Assembly: GCA_947499505.1 (NCBI GenBank)
Contig: CANMOQ010000004.1
Location: 124,001 to 188,000, forward strand
Direction: 5' to 3'
DNA length: 64,000 nucleotides
From: an uncultured Erythrobacter sp.
GTDB lineage: Bacteria; Pseudomonadota; Alphaproteobacteria; Sphingomonadales; Sphingomonadaceae
Below the pieces are notes generated by a model. That model saw only the letters and a list, made by a program, of their open reading frames with translations. It searched no databases and was not told the DNA's origin. This document shows, one piece after another, positions 54,208-62,738 of this stretch (within the stretch, counting starts at the first letter, position 1; each line of letters begins with the position of its first letter). A program made the translations under genes and the position numbers.

Positions 54208-54392
54208 TTGACTAATGACTAATGCGCACCGACGCTTCCCACAGGCACAATGGTCGATGCGGATAGCCTGCCATTTTTCAGCAAAAAGGAATTTGGGTGG
54301 AAATATCTAGCCTCGGCGCGGCTAGACCAGACATGGCGAACGCGCAGGCTGCTGCTCAAAGAGCATCTTGAAATGCCATGAAATTGAAGTGG

Positions 54393-54468
54393 TGGTGCCG
54401 CTTAGAGGACTCGAACCTCTGACCCCATCATTACGAATGATGTGCTCTACCACCTGAGCTAAAGCGGC
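54393..54468 (-). tRNA. tRNA-Thr (anticodon CGT)
   Basis: A 76-base cloverleaf on the minus strand: GCCGCTT (5' end 54468) pairs with AAGCGGC; D arm GCTC-AGGTGGTA-GAGC; anticodon loop TTCGTAA between CATCA and TGATG; T arm AGAGG-TTCGAGT-CCTCT; ACCA encoded. Confidence 0.96.
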
Positions 54469-54522
54469 GCCGGTGGGTGATCGTGGCGAACCACCCAAAT
54501 GTGCATCTTCCCGAGAGAAAGA

Positions 54523-54596
54523 TGGAGGCCCGAGCCGGAATCGAACCGGCGTACACGGATTTGCAATCCGCTGCGTCACCACTCCGCCATCGGGCC
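54523..54596 (-). tRNA. tRNA-Cys (anticodon GCA)
   Basis: A 74-base cloverleaf on the minus strand: GGCCCGA (5' end 54596) pairs with TCGGGCC; anticodon loop TTGCAAA between GCGGA and TCCGT; T arm GCCGG-TTCGATT-CCGGC; TCCA encoded. It lies 54 bases upstream of tRNA-Thr and may be co-transcribed with it. Confidence 0.96.
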
Positions 54597-54746
54597 AACC
54601 CTTTTGGTCTTACGACCTGCGGAGCGCGCGCACTAGCGATTCGTGGCGGCAAAGGCAATGCGCCTTGTGGCCTTTGCGCAAAGCGGTTCGAGTTTCCGTA
54701 AGGGCAATCTGGACGCAGCCGCTTTCGCGCGGCAGAGGTGAGCGCC

Positions 54747-55526
54747 ATGACTATTGCGAGCCTTCTTGAGCCAATCACCGGCAAGCCCGGCCCCGCCCGC
54801 CTGGAACATGCCAGCGACTGGATGCAGGGGCGCACCTTATATGGCGGCGCATCGGCCCTGATCGGATACACCATGGCAGTACGCGCTTTTCCTGATCTGC
54901 CGCCACTACGGGCCGCGCAAATCGGATTTGTCGCGCCGATCGGAGAAGAGGTGGAGCTTAAGGCTGAAGTCATCCGTGAGGGGCGCAATGTCACTCAGGT
55001 GCGCAGCGAAATCCTGAGCGGCGGAAAGGTTGCGCTCACCGGGTTCTGGCTGTTCGGTACCAGCCGCGATCCCAATGCACAGCGTCCCTCCAGCCCGCCG
55101 GACAATTGGCCCGGCGCGCCAGAAGAAGCAGCGCAGGCCATGACCGGGCAGGCGCCGGCCTTCATCCAGAAGAATTTCGATGTCCGCTTTGGCCAGGCGA
55201 AGGGCGAAGACCATGGCGCGACCGTGCGCCGGTGGGCCAGACTGACCGAGGACCACAGCCTCGATACGGTCAGCCAATTGGTGCTGATGGGGGATGTGAT
55301 GCCGCCGGGCGCGATGCGGATTATGCAGCGCATGGGGCCGATCAGTTCGATCAACTGGTCGTTCAATGTGCTGGAGCCAGAGGCGAGCAATCCTGATGGC
55401 TGGTATCTGGCCGAAAACGCCAGCCAGCACGCCGACAACGGCTATTCCTCAGAGCGCCTGCGGATGTGGAACAGCGAAGGCCGGCAGATGCTCGACGGGC
55501 TGCAATGCGTCGCGGTGTTTGGCTAG
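54747..55526 (+). CDS. Acyl-CoA thioesterase, double hotdog (TesB-like)
   Basis: A 259-residue protein with two hotdog halves. The start is ATG at 54747 behind GAGGTGAGCGCC; a GTG nine bases earlier is possible. First half: WMQGRTLYGGASALIGYTMA (the G-G-x-x-A loop) and RNVTQVRSEILSGGKVALTG. Second half: RRWARLTEDHSLDTVSQLVL, INWSFNVLEPEASNPDGWYL and ASQHADNGYSSERLRMWNSE, the usual TesB-type end with D/S/Q. It hydrolyses acyl-CoA, chain length unknown. It converges on a crotonase gene. Confidence 0.86.
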   Translation: MTIASLLEPITGKPGPARLEHASDWMQGRTLYGGASALIGYTMAVRAFPDLPPLRAAQIGFVAPIGEEVELKAEVIREGRNVTQVRSEILSGGKVALTGFWLFGTSRDPNAQRPSSPPDNWPGAPEEAAQAMTGQAPAFIQKNFDVRFGQAKGEDHGATVRRWARLTEDHSLDTVSQLVLMGDVMPPGAMRIMQRMGPISSINWSFNVLEPEASNPDGWYLAENASQHADNGYSSERLRMWNSEGRQMLDGLQCVAVFG

Positions 55527-55556
55527 CAGAGGAGGCGGGTTAAGCTGCCGCCAACC

Positions 55557-56375
55557 TCAGATGTCATCGAAATTGGCTTTGCGCTTTTCCATACCGGCCA
55601 TCACCGCCTCAATCTGGTTCTTGGTGCGCATGATGCCATGCTGCTCGATGCTTTCCTCCATCAGGATCGTATCGGTGTCATTCTCCAGCATACCCGCTTG
55701 CAAACGCTTAGCCGCACGGATCGCATGGGGATTGCGACCCGCAATCTCGCTCGCGATCAGAGTGGCGCGCGCGACGGGATCTTCGTCAACGTGGGTCGCG
55801 AGGCCAAGCTCCTGCGCCTCCGCCCCGGAAAATTCGCGATTGGTGTAAATGAGCTCGCGCAGGACATCGTCGCGAACCAGCCCGCGCCACAGGGCATAGC
55901 CGCCCATGTCCGGCACCAGCCCCCATTTCATTTCCATGATCGCCATGCGCGTGTCGGGATGGACCACGCGAATATCAGCCCCGCTGGCAATTTGCAGGCC
56001 GCCGCCAAAGCACACGCCGTCGACCGCCGCGATCACCGGCACAGGCAGCTTACGCCATTGCATGGCCACCTGCTGAAACTTGTTGGCATTGCCATAGGTC
56101 CGCTCGGTTAGCTCCGGCTCATCCGGGCTGGGTGGGCGCGAAAAGTTCGACAGGTCGAGCCCCGCGCAAAACGCGCGTCCTTCGCCCGAGAGGACAACCG
56201 CCCGAAGGCCCTTCATCCGCTGCAATTGGCTGCTTGCCTCAATGATCCGCTGAAACATCTCTGGATCAAGCGCATTCATTTTATCGCCGCGGGTAAAGCG
56301 CACCTGCGCCACCCCATCATCACCCAGCTCAATCGCAATGCGATCGTTGGAAGTCATTACAGCAGCTTCGGACAT
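55557..56375 (-). CDS. Enoyl-CoA hydratase/isomerase (crotonase family)
   Basis: A 272-residue crotonase. The start is ATG at 56375 (MSEAAVMTSNDRIAIELGDD) with GAGAGAAAAG upstream. Oxyanion loop one GEGRAFCAGLDLSNF, loop two AAVDGVCFGGGLQIASGADI, followed by MEMKWGLVPDMGGYALWRGL. The carboxylates of true hydratases are not both present (MKWGLVPD carries the aspartate only), so an isomerase or other crotonase activity is possible. No obvious operon partner; the thioesterase faces it. Confidence 0.88.
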   Translation of the reverse strand: MSEAAVMTSNDRIAIELGDDGVAQVRFTRGDKMNALDPEMFQRIIEASSQLQRMKGLRAVVLSGEGRAFCAGLDLSNFSRPPSPDEPELTERTYGNANKFQQVAMQWRKLPVPVIAAVDGVCFGGGLQIASGADIRVVHPDTRMAIMEMKWGLVPDMGGYALWRGLVRDDVLRELIYTNREFSGAEAQELGLATHVDEDPVARATLIASEIAGRNPHAIRAAKRLQAGMLENDTDTILMEESIEQHGIMRTKNQIEAVMAGMEKRKANFDDI

Positions 56376-56463
56376 TGTCTTTTCTCTCACGGCCTTGGAG
56401 ATCGGTATTCCGTCTTATCATTCAAAAGACTGCCGCAAGGTGCCCTTCAAGTCCAGACACACC

Positions 56464-56910
56464 TTAGCGTTTGTCGCTGACTTCGCTTTCGTCCTGGCTC
56501 TGGGCTTCCGCCTCATCAGGCTCCTGCGTTTCTTTGGAAAACTCAAACACGCCTGGCTCGGCGGGGACATCGAGGAAATAGCCGCTTTCATCCGTTACCA
56601 AGATATGCGCCAGATCGAAGGCCGCCAATTTTGACCGAACACGCGCGACGTGAACAGCAACACTATTGGTCTCCGGCTCGTACATGATGCGCCAAACGTC
56701 GGCGAGCAATTGCTCGCGTGACAATGTTACCCGCGGCTCGTCGGCGAGACGCCATAGCAATTCAAACTCGCGCGGATGAAGCCCCAACCAGCGATCCACG
56801 ACCCGGCCATCGCGGTGAAAAAGGTCAAGCGTAAGGTCGCCTGCCTCACGAAATCGCGGAATCAGTGCATCGCCATCGGGCACCAGATTATAGGCTGCAA
56901 TCGAGCTCAC
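56464..56910 (-). CDS. OmpR/PhoB-type winged-helix protein without a receiver domain
   Basis: A 148-residue protein beginning with GTG at 56910 behind GGGGAGGGG. Residues about 25-115 match the Trans_reg_C DNA-binding domain (LGLHPREFELLWRLADEPRV, LSREQLLADVW, VHVARVRSKL, GYFLDVP). There is no phospho-acceptor receiver domain, and the C-terminal 30 residues are acidic (E/D/Q-rich). Its control is therefore unlikely to be by a partner kinase. The target is unknown; it may regulate the adjacent crotonase, which lies 88 bases downstream on the same strand. Confidence 0.82.
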   Translation of the reverse strand: MSSIAAYNLVPDGDALIPRFREAGDLTLDLFHRDGRVVDRWLGLHPREFELLWRLADEPRVTLSREQLLADVWRIMYEPETNSVAVHVARVRSKLAAFDLAHILVTDESGYFLDVPAEPGVFEFSKETQEPDEAEAQSQDESEVSDKR

Positions 56911-57222
56911 GGACCCCTCCCCGAAGCAGTAAGATGTGTCGCGCGGTGCCTCTTCCTGGGGTGATCGCGCGCAAAAGGCGAAATACTAACGCCATCGACC
57001 ATTTCCTGGTTTCTTTAGTGTTCTACGTCTAAAAATAGTGTGAAATGAATTCGTTCCCAATTTTAAACTATAATTCTTCAAACTCTAATTCTATCAATCG
57101 CTTGAATGTAGATATGAGTACAGTATTATTCACTGTAAAGATGTAGCGTGTAAAAGATCCTCGTCCGGGCGGGCAATCGCGATGCCTAAACCAATAATGA
57201 TTGGCCAGTCTGTGGTCGAATC
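56911..57222. other. Intergenic stretch without a supported gene
   Basis: A 312-base AT-rich gap between the winged-helix gene and the LuxR-type gene. It contains CCAAT-AATG-ATTGG (57191-57204), a palindrome of the kind used by dimeric regulators, but no coding ORF, tRNA or clear terminator was found. It probably holds the promoter of the winged-helix gene. Confidence 0.5.
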
Positions 57223-57681
57223 CTACACGCTGACGTCCATCACATCGCTGAGTGCCTGCGCGGCGGTAAGCGCCAATATAACGGCGAGCAGAACGCCAAA
57301 GGCGATCCCGACCACCGCCGCCAGACGAGCGAGGACACCATAGCGGCCATCAAAGACACCGAGCGACACCTTGTGTTCTCCGGCTCCGGGGAAACCCATC
57401 TGCCCGGGGAATTGGACCGGACCGATGAACGGCTTCGGCTCTGAATTACTCTCACCTGATCCCGGCTCAGTGCTCTTGGGCTTCGTCGCGCGATATTTCT
57501 CCACCAGCTCATTCAGGCTGCCGGCTTCATAGACGTCTTTGAGCGCCCGGATATGTTGGTTGATGCGGGTCTCAGAAACCCCCATTTCCTGAGCGATGAC
57601 CTTGATCGGCACGCGCCGATCAATCCGCTCGATAACGTCACGCTGCCGGTCGGTTAATGGCCGTGGGTCGGCGGATGGCAT
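57223..57681 (-). CDS. LuxR-type HTH protein with a C-terminal membrane anchor
   Basis: A 152-residue protein. Residues about 9-60 form a LuxR/GerE helix-turn-helix (LTDRQRDVIERIDRRVPIKV, IAQEMGVSETRINQHIRALK). A proline/glycine/serine linker (about 65-110) leads to one membrane helix near residues 118-143 (AAVVGIAFGVLLAVILALTA). ATG at 57681 follows AAGGAGAGG. No sensor domain is visible, so it would be a membrane-tethered DNA-binding protein. Targets unknown. It lies 99 bases beyond the aminotransferase stop, on the same strand. Confidence 0.8.
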   Translation of the reverse strand: MPSADPRPLTDRQRDVIERIDRRVPIKVIAQEMGVSETRINQHIRALKDVYEAGSLNELVEKYRATKPKSTEPGSGESNSEPKPFIGPVQFPGQMGFPGAGEHKVSLGVFDGRYGVLARLAAVVGIAFGVLLAVILALTAAQALSDVMDVSV

Positions 57682-57780
57682 ATGCCTCTCCTTAACTCGG
57701 CAGTGCTTTTGCGAACAACGCTCGCCAAGCCATTTCGCTCCGAACCAAAATCAACAATATTGCTTCGACCCACCATCATT

Positions 57781-58980
57781 TTACGAAGCGCCAGTGTTGA
57801 GCCCTAAAGAGGCAAAATATTTCTTAATGTTTCGAGCCGCTTGCCGCAGCCTTTGTTCATTTTCGACCATCGCAATGCGCACGAAGCCTTCGCCTTCCTC
57901 ACCGTAACCGACACCAGGCGCAACAGCGACTTCGGCTTCGGTCAGCAATTTCTTGGAAAACTCAAGACTGCCCATCTCCGCCAGCGCTGGCGGCAAAGGC
58001 GCCCAAGCGAACATCGATGCGGATGGCGAGGGAATGTCCCACCCCGCCCGGCCAAAGGCCTCCACCATCACATCACGGCGTTTGCGATAGAGGTTGCGGT
58101 TGCTCTCAACGATATCCTGCGGGCCATTGAGCGCCGCGCAAGCCGCCGCCTGGATCGGCGTAAAGGCGCCGTAATCGAGATAGGATTTCACCCGGGTCAA
58201 GGCGGCAATTAGTTGCTTGTTGCCGACCGCGAAGCCCATGCGCCAGCCGGCCATCGAGTAAGTCTTGGACATACTAGTAAATTCTACCGCGACGTCTTTC
58301 GCCCCCTCCACCTGCATGATCGAAGGGGTTGGGTTATCGTCGTAATAGAGCTCTGAATAGGCAAGGTCAGACAGGACCCACACCTTGTTCTCGCGCGCCC
58401 ACGCGACCAGCCTCTCATAAAACGCAAGGTCAACCACCTCGGCGGTTGGGTTGGAAGGATAGCTTACAACCAGCACGCTGGGGCGCGGCACGGTGAAGTT
58501 CATCGCGCTTTCGAGCGAGCGCCAATAATCCTCGTCCGGGGTCGTTGGGATTGCGCGGATTGTTGCCCCGGCGATGATGAAGCCAAAGGTGTGGATCGGG
58601 TAGGATGGATTGGGCGCGAGCACTACATCGCCCGGCGCAGTGATCGCATTGGCAAGACTGCCCAGCCCCTCTTTCGAGCCCATGGTCACGACGACTTCGC
58701 TCTCTGGATCGAGTTCGACCCCAAAGCGGCGGCCGTAGTAATTCGCCTGAGCTTTGCGCAGGCCCGGAATGCCCTTGGACTGCGAATAGCCATGGGCATT
58801 GGGCTTCGCGGCAACTTCGCACAATTTGTCGATTACGTGCTGGGGCGGAGGCTGATCGGGATTGCCCATACCCAAATCAATAATGTCTTTACCCGCCGAG
58901 CGCGCCTCGTGACGCATCGCGTTAACTTCGGCGATTACGTACGGCGGAAGCCGCTTCATACGGTAAAATTGGTCGTTCAT
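57781..58980 (-). CDS. alaC: PLP-dependent class I/II aminotransferase, alanine transaminase (AlaC)-like
   Basis: A 399-residue fold-type I aminotransferase. The start is ATG at 58980 (MNDQFYRMKRLPPYVIAEVN) behind TAGGGATCGCA. The PLP lysine is in SMSKTYSMAGWRMGFAVGNK; other blocks are GKDIIDLGMGNPDQPPPQHV, YPSNPTAEVVDLAFYERLV and SDLAYSELYYDD. The motif set matches the AlaC/LL-DAP aminotransferase-like clade; glutamate-pyruvate transamination is most likely. The phaC gene starts 157 bases away on the other strand. Confidence 0.9.
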   Translation of the reverse strand: MNDQFYRMKRLPPYVIAEVNAMRHEARSAGKDIIDLGMGNPDQPPPQHVIDKLCEVAAKPNAHGYSQSKGIPGLRKAQANYYGRRFGVELDPESEVVVTMGSKEGLGSLANAITAPGDVVLAPNPSYPIHTFGFIIAGATIRAIPTTPDEDYWRSLESAMNFTVPRPSVLVVSYPSNPTAEVVDLAFYERLVAWARENKVWVLSDLAYSELYYDDNPTPSIMQVEGAKDVAVEFTSMSKTYSMAGWRMGFAVGNKQLIAALTRVKSYLDYGAFTPIQAAACAALNGPQDIVESNRNLYRKRRDVMVEAFGRAGWDIPSPSASMFAWAPLPPALAEMGSLEFSKKLLTEAEVAVAPGVGYGEEGEGFVRIAMVENEQRLRQAARNIKKYFASLGLNTGAS

Positions 58981-59137
58981 TGCGATCCCTACCCAGTTTC
59001 GCGCAATCATCATAGCAACAGGCGCACGAATCAGTTTAGGCGATTAACAGTCGAAGTGGGAAGGCAATTTCGCTATTCTGCTGGGGAACCTCGGGAAAGC
59101 CCGTATGTTGGGTTGGGAAATTGGAGCATAAACAGCC

Positions 59138-61090
59138 ATGTCAAAAGATGATCCCTCCAACACATTTCTAGGGGGCGGCGAACCATTCCGCGCCTTTTTC
59201 GACATGCAAGGCGAAGCTATGCGTGAGATGTTCTCGCAAGGGGATAACGGAGGCGCGCCGGACGCAGACAGCGATGGCAACGAGAACGGCGGGGGGCTGT
59301 TCAGCAAAGCGCCCTCCGCTGGCGAGCTCGCCGAATGGGGCAAAGCCAGTGCAGAGCTGCAGAAGATGTGGCTCGAATTTGCCGCCCATCAGGCCAGCGA
59401 AACCGCAAAAAAGGTAACCCAAGGCAGCAACCCGCTGGATCCAGCGCAGTGGATGCTGATGACGCAAAGCTTGCTGAAGCAAGCGCCCACCAATCCGCTG
59501 GAGGCCCCGGCCAAGCTAGCTCAGGAATCGCTGCAATTGTGGCAGGGCGTGCTCGGCCGCTTCGTCGCCCCTATGACGGGCGGCGGCGCGGCTGCGTCTG
59601 AAGGTGAGCTGCAACTGCCGCGCAAAGACCAACGGTTCGCCGATCCGGCATGGAGCGAGCATCCCGCCTTTGCTCTGCTGCACCAGACCTATCTGATGCT
59701 CGCTGAGCATTTCCAAGCCTCCGTCAAATCAATGAAAGGCGTCGACAAGGAAAAGCGTCGCCAGCTGGAATTCGCAGTCACCGCTCTGGCGGAGGCTATG
59801 AGCCCGGACAACTTCTTGCTGACCAACCCGGTTGTGATGAAACGCACGGTTGAGACGCGCGGGCAAAATCTGGTGCGCGGGATGAAACACCTCATCACCG
59901 ATCTTAAGCGCGGCCAGCTGACCCATACCGACGCCAACGCCTTTACCCTGGGCGAGAACCTGGCGGCGAGCCCCGGCAAGGTCGTGCATGAAACTGATCT
60001 GTTTCAGCTGATCCAATACAGCCCATCCACGAAAGACGTCTATGACGTGCCGCTGGTGATCTTCCCGCCTTGGATCAACCGGTTCTATATCCTCGATCTG
60101 ACACCGAAGAAGAGCTTCATCAAATGGGCCGTTGATCAGGGCCTCACGGTGTTTGTGGTCAGCTGGAAGTCTGCTGATGAGAGCATGGGCGAGGTTGTAT
60201 GGGACGATTACATCCGCTCGCAGATGCAGGCGATTGATCTGGTAAGAGAGCGCCTGTCCGTGCCCGCCTTGCACGCGATCGGTTACTGCGTCGCTGGCAC
60301 GACTTTGGCCGCGACATTGGCGGTGCTGGAACGCCGAGGCGAGGCGGACAAGGTCAAGTCAGCCACGTTCTTCACCGCGCAAGTGGACTTTGAGAAAAGC
60401 GGCGAGCTGAAACACTTCATCGAAGACGGCCATTTGGAGATGATCGATACGCTTTCGCCTAAAGGCTATCTCGATGGACGTTATCTCGCCGCGACGTTTA
60501 ATGCGCTGCGCGGTAAGGATCTGATCTGGAATTACGTGGTCAACAATTACCTGCTGGGAGAGGACTATCCCGCCTTTGACCTGCTGCATTGGAACGGGGA
60601 TGTCACCAATCTGCCGTCCAAATGGCACAATGATTATCTGCGCGACCTTTACCGCGACAACAAGCTGGTGGTGCCCGATGCCTTATCAGCCGATGGCACG
60701 CCAATTGACCTTACGCAGGTAAAAACGCCCAGCTTTGTCCAAGCGGGCAAAGAGGATCACATCGCGCCGGCGGAAAGCGTGTGGCGCCTGACCGAGCATT
60801 TCAGTGGCCCCCTGGAATTCCTGCTCGCGGGCTCCGGCCATATCGCTGGCGTCGTGAACCCACCGGCGGCGGGCAAATACCAATATTGGCTGGGCGACAG
60901 CAAAGCGGGATCACTCAAAGCGTTCGTCGAAGGGGCCGAGGAGCAGCCGGGCAGCTGGTGGCCGCATTGGCTCAGCTGGCTGGAACAGCAGGCACCGGAA
61001 AAAGTGCCCGTAAAAGGCAAGCGCAAGCCCGGCGGGCGCGGTGACAAGGTCATCGAAGATGCGCCTGGACGTTACGTCAAAACCCGCTAA
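59138..61090 (+). CDS. phaC: Class I poly(3-hydroxyalkanoate) polymerase
   Basis: A 650-residue PHA synthase. The lipase-like box with the active Cys is GYCVAGTTLAAT (Cys at about residue 384); the other catalytic residues are the Asp in FVQAGKEDHIAPAES and His in LAGSGHIAGVVNPP. The N-terminal 120 residues are longer and more acidic than usual (class I enzymes run near 590). ATG at 59138 lacks a strong ribosome binding site (TTGGAGCATAAACAGCC). It stores carbon as PHB granules, whose phasin is encoded directly downstream. Confidence 0.96.
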   Translation: MSKDDPSNTFLGGGEPFRAFFDMQGEAMREMFSQGDNGGAPDADSDGNENGGGLFSKAPSAGELAEWGKASAELQKMWLEFAAHQASETAKKVTQGSNPLDPAQWMLMTQSLLKQAPTNPLEAPAKLAQESLQLWQGVLGRFVAPMTGGGAAASEGELQLPRKDQRFADPAWSEHPAFALLHQTYLMLAEHFQASVKSMKGVDKEKRRQLEFAVTALAEAMSPDNFLLTNPVVMKRTVETRGQNLVRGMKHLITDLKRGQLTHTDANAFTLGENLAASPGKVVHETDLFQLIQYSPSTKDVYDVPLVIFPPWINRFYILDLTPKKSFIKWAVDQGLTVFVVSWKSADESMGEVVWDDYIRSQMQAIDLVRERLSVPALHAIGYCVAGTTLAATLAVLERRGEADKVKSATFFTAQVDFEKSGELKHFIEDGHLEMIDTLSPKGYLDGRYLAATFNALRGKDLIWNYVVNNYLLGEDYPAFDLLHWNGDVTNLPSKWHNDYLRDLYRDNKLVVPDALSADGTPIDLTQVKTPSFVQAGKEDHIAPAESVWRLTEHFSGPLEFLLAGSGHIAGVVNPPAAGKYQYWLGDSKAGSLKAFVEGAEEQPGSWWPHWLSWLEQQAPEKVPVKGKRKPGGRGDKVIEDAPGRYVKTR

Positions 61091-61120
61091 ATAACTGCTT
61101 TAACGCCGTTTATTCACTTA

Positions 61121-61183
61121 TTGTGCAGTGCACAAAAAATGCTTGACTTCGCAGTTGCAATCACTATTTTGTGCAGTGCAACA
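61121..61183 (+). promoter_or_regulatory. Phasin promoter framed by two PhaR-like palindromes
   Basis: TTGTGCA-G-TGCACAA (61121-61135) is a perfect palindrome and TTGTGCA-G-TGCAACA (61169-61183) a near copy. Between them are TTGACT (-35, 61143-61148) and TATTTT (-10, 61165-61170) at 16-base spacing. One site precedes the -35 and one overlaps the -10 and likely start site, so a bound dimer such as PhaR would repress until polymer forms. Confidence 0.78.
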
Positions 61184-61198
61184 TAAAGCGAGGTTACT

Positions 61199-62026
61199 AT
61201 GGCTACTAACGCCCCATCTAAAATTGATGCTGCTGCTGAGAAGGCATATGCCGAAGCTGCTGCACAGAAGACTGTAAGCGAAAAGGCTGTCGCCAAGGCA
61301 GTTGACGCCGACGCACCAAAGCCTGCCCCAAAGGCAGCCGCCGTGAAAAAAGCGGTCGCAGCGCCTGCTGCCAAGAAGACTGCCGCCAAAAAGGCACCTG
61401 CTAAAAAGAAGGCAGTCGCCAAGAAGACCGCCGCGAAAAAGAAGCCAGCGGCGCGCAAGGCAGCCCCTAAGAAGGTCGCCGCTAAAAAGACCGCCGCGAA
61501 GAAGCCTGCTGCCAAGAAGGCACCAGCGAAAGCCGCAGCGAAGACCACCGAGACCAATCCAGTCATCAAACTGAAGGACACCATCATGGCCACTGCCAAG
61601 AAGACCGACATCACCGCAACCGCCAAGGATTTGGCTGCTGACGTGCAAACTCGCGTGAAGACCGCCGCTGCTAAGGGCACTGAGCTTGCAAGCGAAGTTG
61701 GCGAGTTTAACAAAGCGAATGTCGATGCCGTCGTTGAATCAGGCAAGATCCTGTTCGCTGGCATGCAAGACATGGGCCGCGAACAAGTTGAGACCGGCAA
61801 GACCGTTGTTGAAACTGTCACCGCAGACGTGAAGAAAATGGCTTCTGTTAAGTCGCCAACCGAACTGATGCAGATGCAGGGCGAACTGACCCGCCGCAAC
61901 TTCGACGCCGTTGTTTCTTACGGCTCTAAGCGCACCGAAGCATTGGTGAAGCTCTACAACGAAGCATTCGCACCAATTTCGAACCGCGTTAGCGTAGCTG
62001 CTGAGAAAGTCTCGAAGGCTGCCTAA
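61199..62026 (+). CDS. Phasin with an N-terminal histone H1-like lysine/alanine tail
   Basis: A 275-residue granule-binding protein. Residues about 38-120 are an Ala/Lys/Pro repeat (AAKK, APAKK, AAKKTAAKKP blocks) like the tail of histone H1 or PhaF. Residues about 130-275 form a phasin_2-type helical domain (DLAADVQTRVKTAAAKGTEL, KANVDAVVESGKILFAGMQD, MQMQGELTRRNFDAVVSYGS). It coats PHB granules and could also tether them to the nucleoid. An internal ATG with AAGGAC before it (near 61587) would give the phasin domain alone. It is preceded by the double-palindrome promoter and followed by a terminator. Confidence 0.9.
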   Translation: MATNAPSKIDAAAEKAYAEAAAQKTVSEKAVAKAVDADAPKPAPKAAAVKKAVAAPAAKKTAAKKAPAKKKAVAKKTAAKKKPAARKAAPKKVAAKKTAAKKPAAKKAPAKAAAKTTETNPVIKLKDTIMATAKKTDITATAKDLAADVQTRVKTAAAKGTELASEVGEFNKANVDAVVESGKILFAGMQDMGREQVETGKTVVETVTADVKKMASVKSPTELMQMQGELTRRNFDAVVSYGSKRTEALVKLYNEAFAPISNRVSVAAEKVSKAA

Positions 62027-62112
62027 TTCGAATATTCGAATTTGAACAAAGAGCTTTTCAGAGCCAGCCTCTCCACTCTCCCAACTGGCTCTCGAAAACG
62101 CGCGAAAGCGCC

Positions 62113-62155
62113 GGGCCGGATAGACCATAATGGTTTGTCCGGCCCCTTTGCTTTT
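62113..62155 (+). terminator. Rho-independent terminator after the phasin gene
   Basis: GGGCCGGA (62113-62120) pairs with TCCGGCCC (62138-62145), with an inner ACCA/TGGT stem, followed by CTTTGCTTTT. It lies 86 bases past the phasin stop. Confidence 0.75.
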
Positions 62156-62288
62156 GGACTACGAATTGAGCAAGCCCGCGCCGTGAATGCGCCAAAAGCG
62201 CGCTGCAATCATGCAAATCCCCTTGGTAAAACCTTAAGGTTGCGCATGGCACCTTGCAGATGGACCAACCTTTCCGATATTGCACACC

Positions 62289-62699
62289 ATGATGACTGAC
62301 ACTCTGCTTCTCACCCTCAGCGATGCGACCACACCTCTATTGCTGCCGCCATTGTCGGCAGGCGATGATGGTGCCGGCGGCAATGACGGCGATGATGGGT
62401 CGGACAGCGAAGTTGGTGTCGCGACCAAAACCCGCACAAAGCCGAAGAAGCCCAGCCAATACAAAGTGCTGTTGTTGAATGATGATTACACCCCGATGGA
62501 ATTCGTGGTGATGGTGCTGAAGCGGTTTTTCTCGATGGATTTGGAGCAGGCGACGCGGGTGATGCTGCATGTGCATCAAAAGGGCGTCGGCGTGTGCGGT
62601 ATCTTCCCCTATGAAGTGGCCGAGACGAAGGTCAATCAGGTGATGGATTTTGCCAAGCAGAACCAGCACCCACTGCAATGCACGCTCGAAAAAGCGTGA
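62289..62699 (+). CDS. clpS: ATP-dependent Clp protease adaptor ClpS
   Basis: A 136-residue adaptor that delivers N-degron substrates to ClpAP. The core from about residue 52 is canonical: [20 protein letters not shown] (N-D-D for N-end recognition), [29 protein letters not shown] (His of H-x-x-G-x-G), and [14 protein letters not shown]. The N-terminal 50 residues are unusually long, with a Leu/Thr start and a Gly/Asp-rich stretch. ATG at 62289 or 62292; a TTG nine bases upstream is also open. Often adjacent to clpA, which is not in the window. Confidence 0.93.
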   Translation: MMTDTLLLTLSDATTPLLLPPLSAGDDGAGGNDGDDGSDSEVGVATKTRTKPKKPSQYKVLLLNDDYTPMEFVVMVLKRFFSMDLEQATRVMLHVHQKGVGVCGIFPYEVAETKVNQVMDFAKQNQHPLQCTLEKA

Positions 62700-62738
62700 G
62701 TTCGGCGCAGGTCTTTAAGCGCGCAGCCCGCTAAGCCG

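Noticed and set aside
61114..61899. Minus-strand ORFs with Phe/Ala/Gly repeats opposite the phasin gene
   Set aside because: They are the complement of the Ala/Lys repeats of the phasin tail; a promoter and palindromes support the plus strand.
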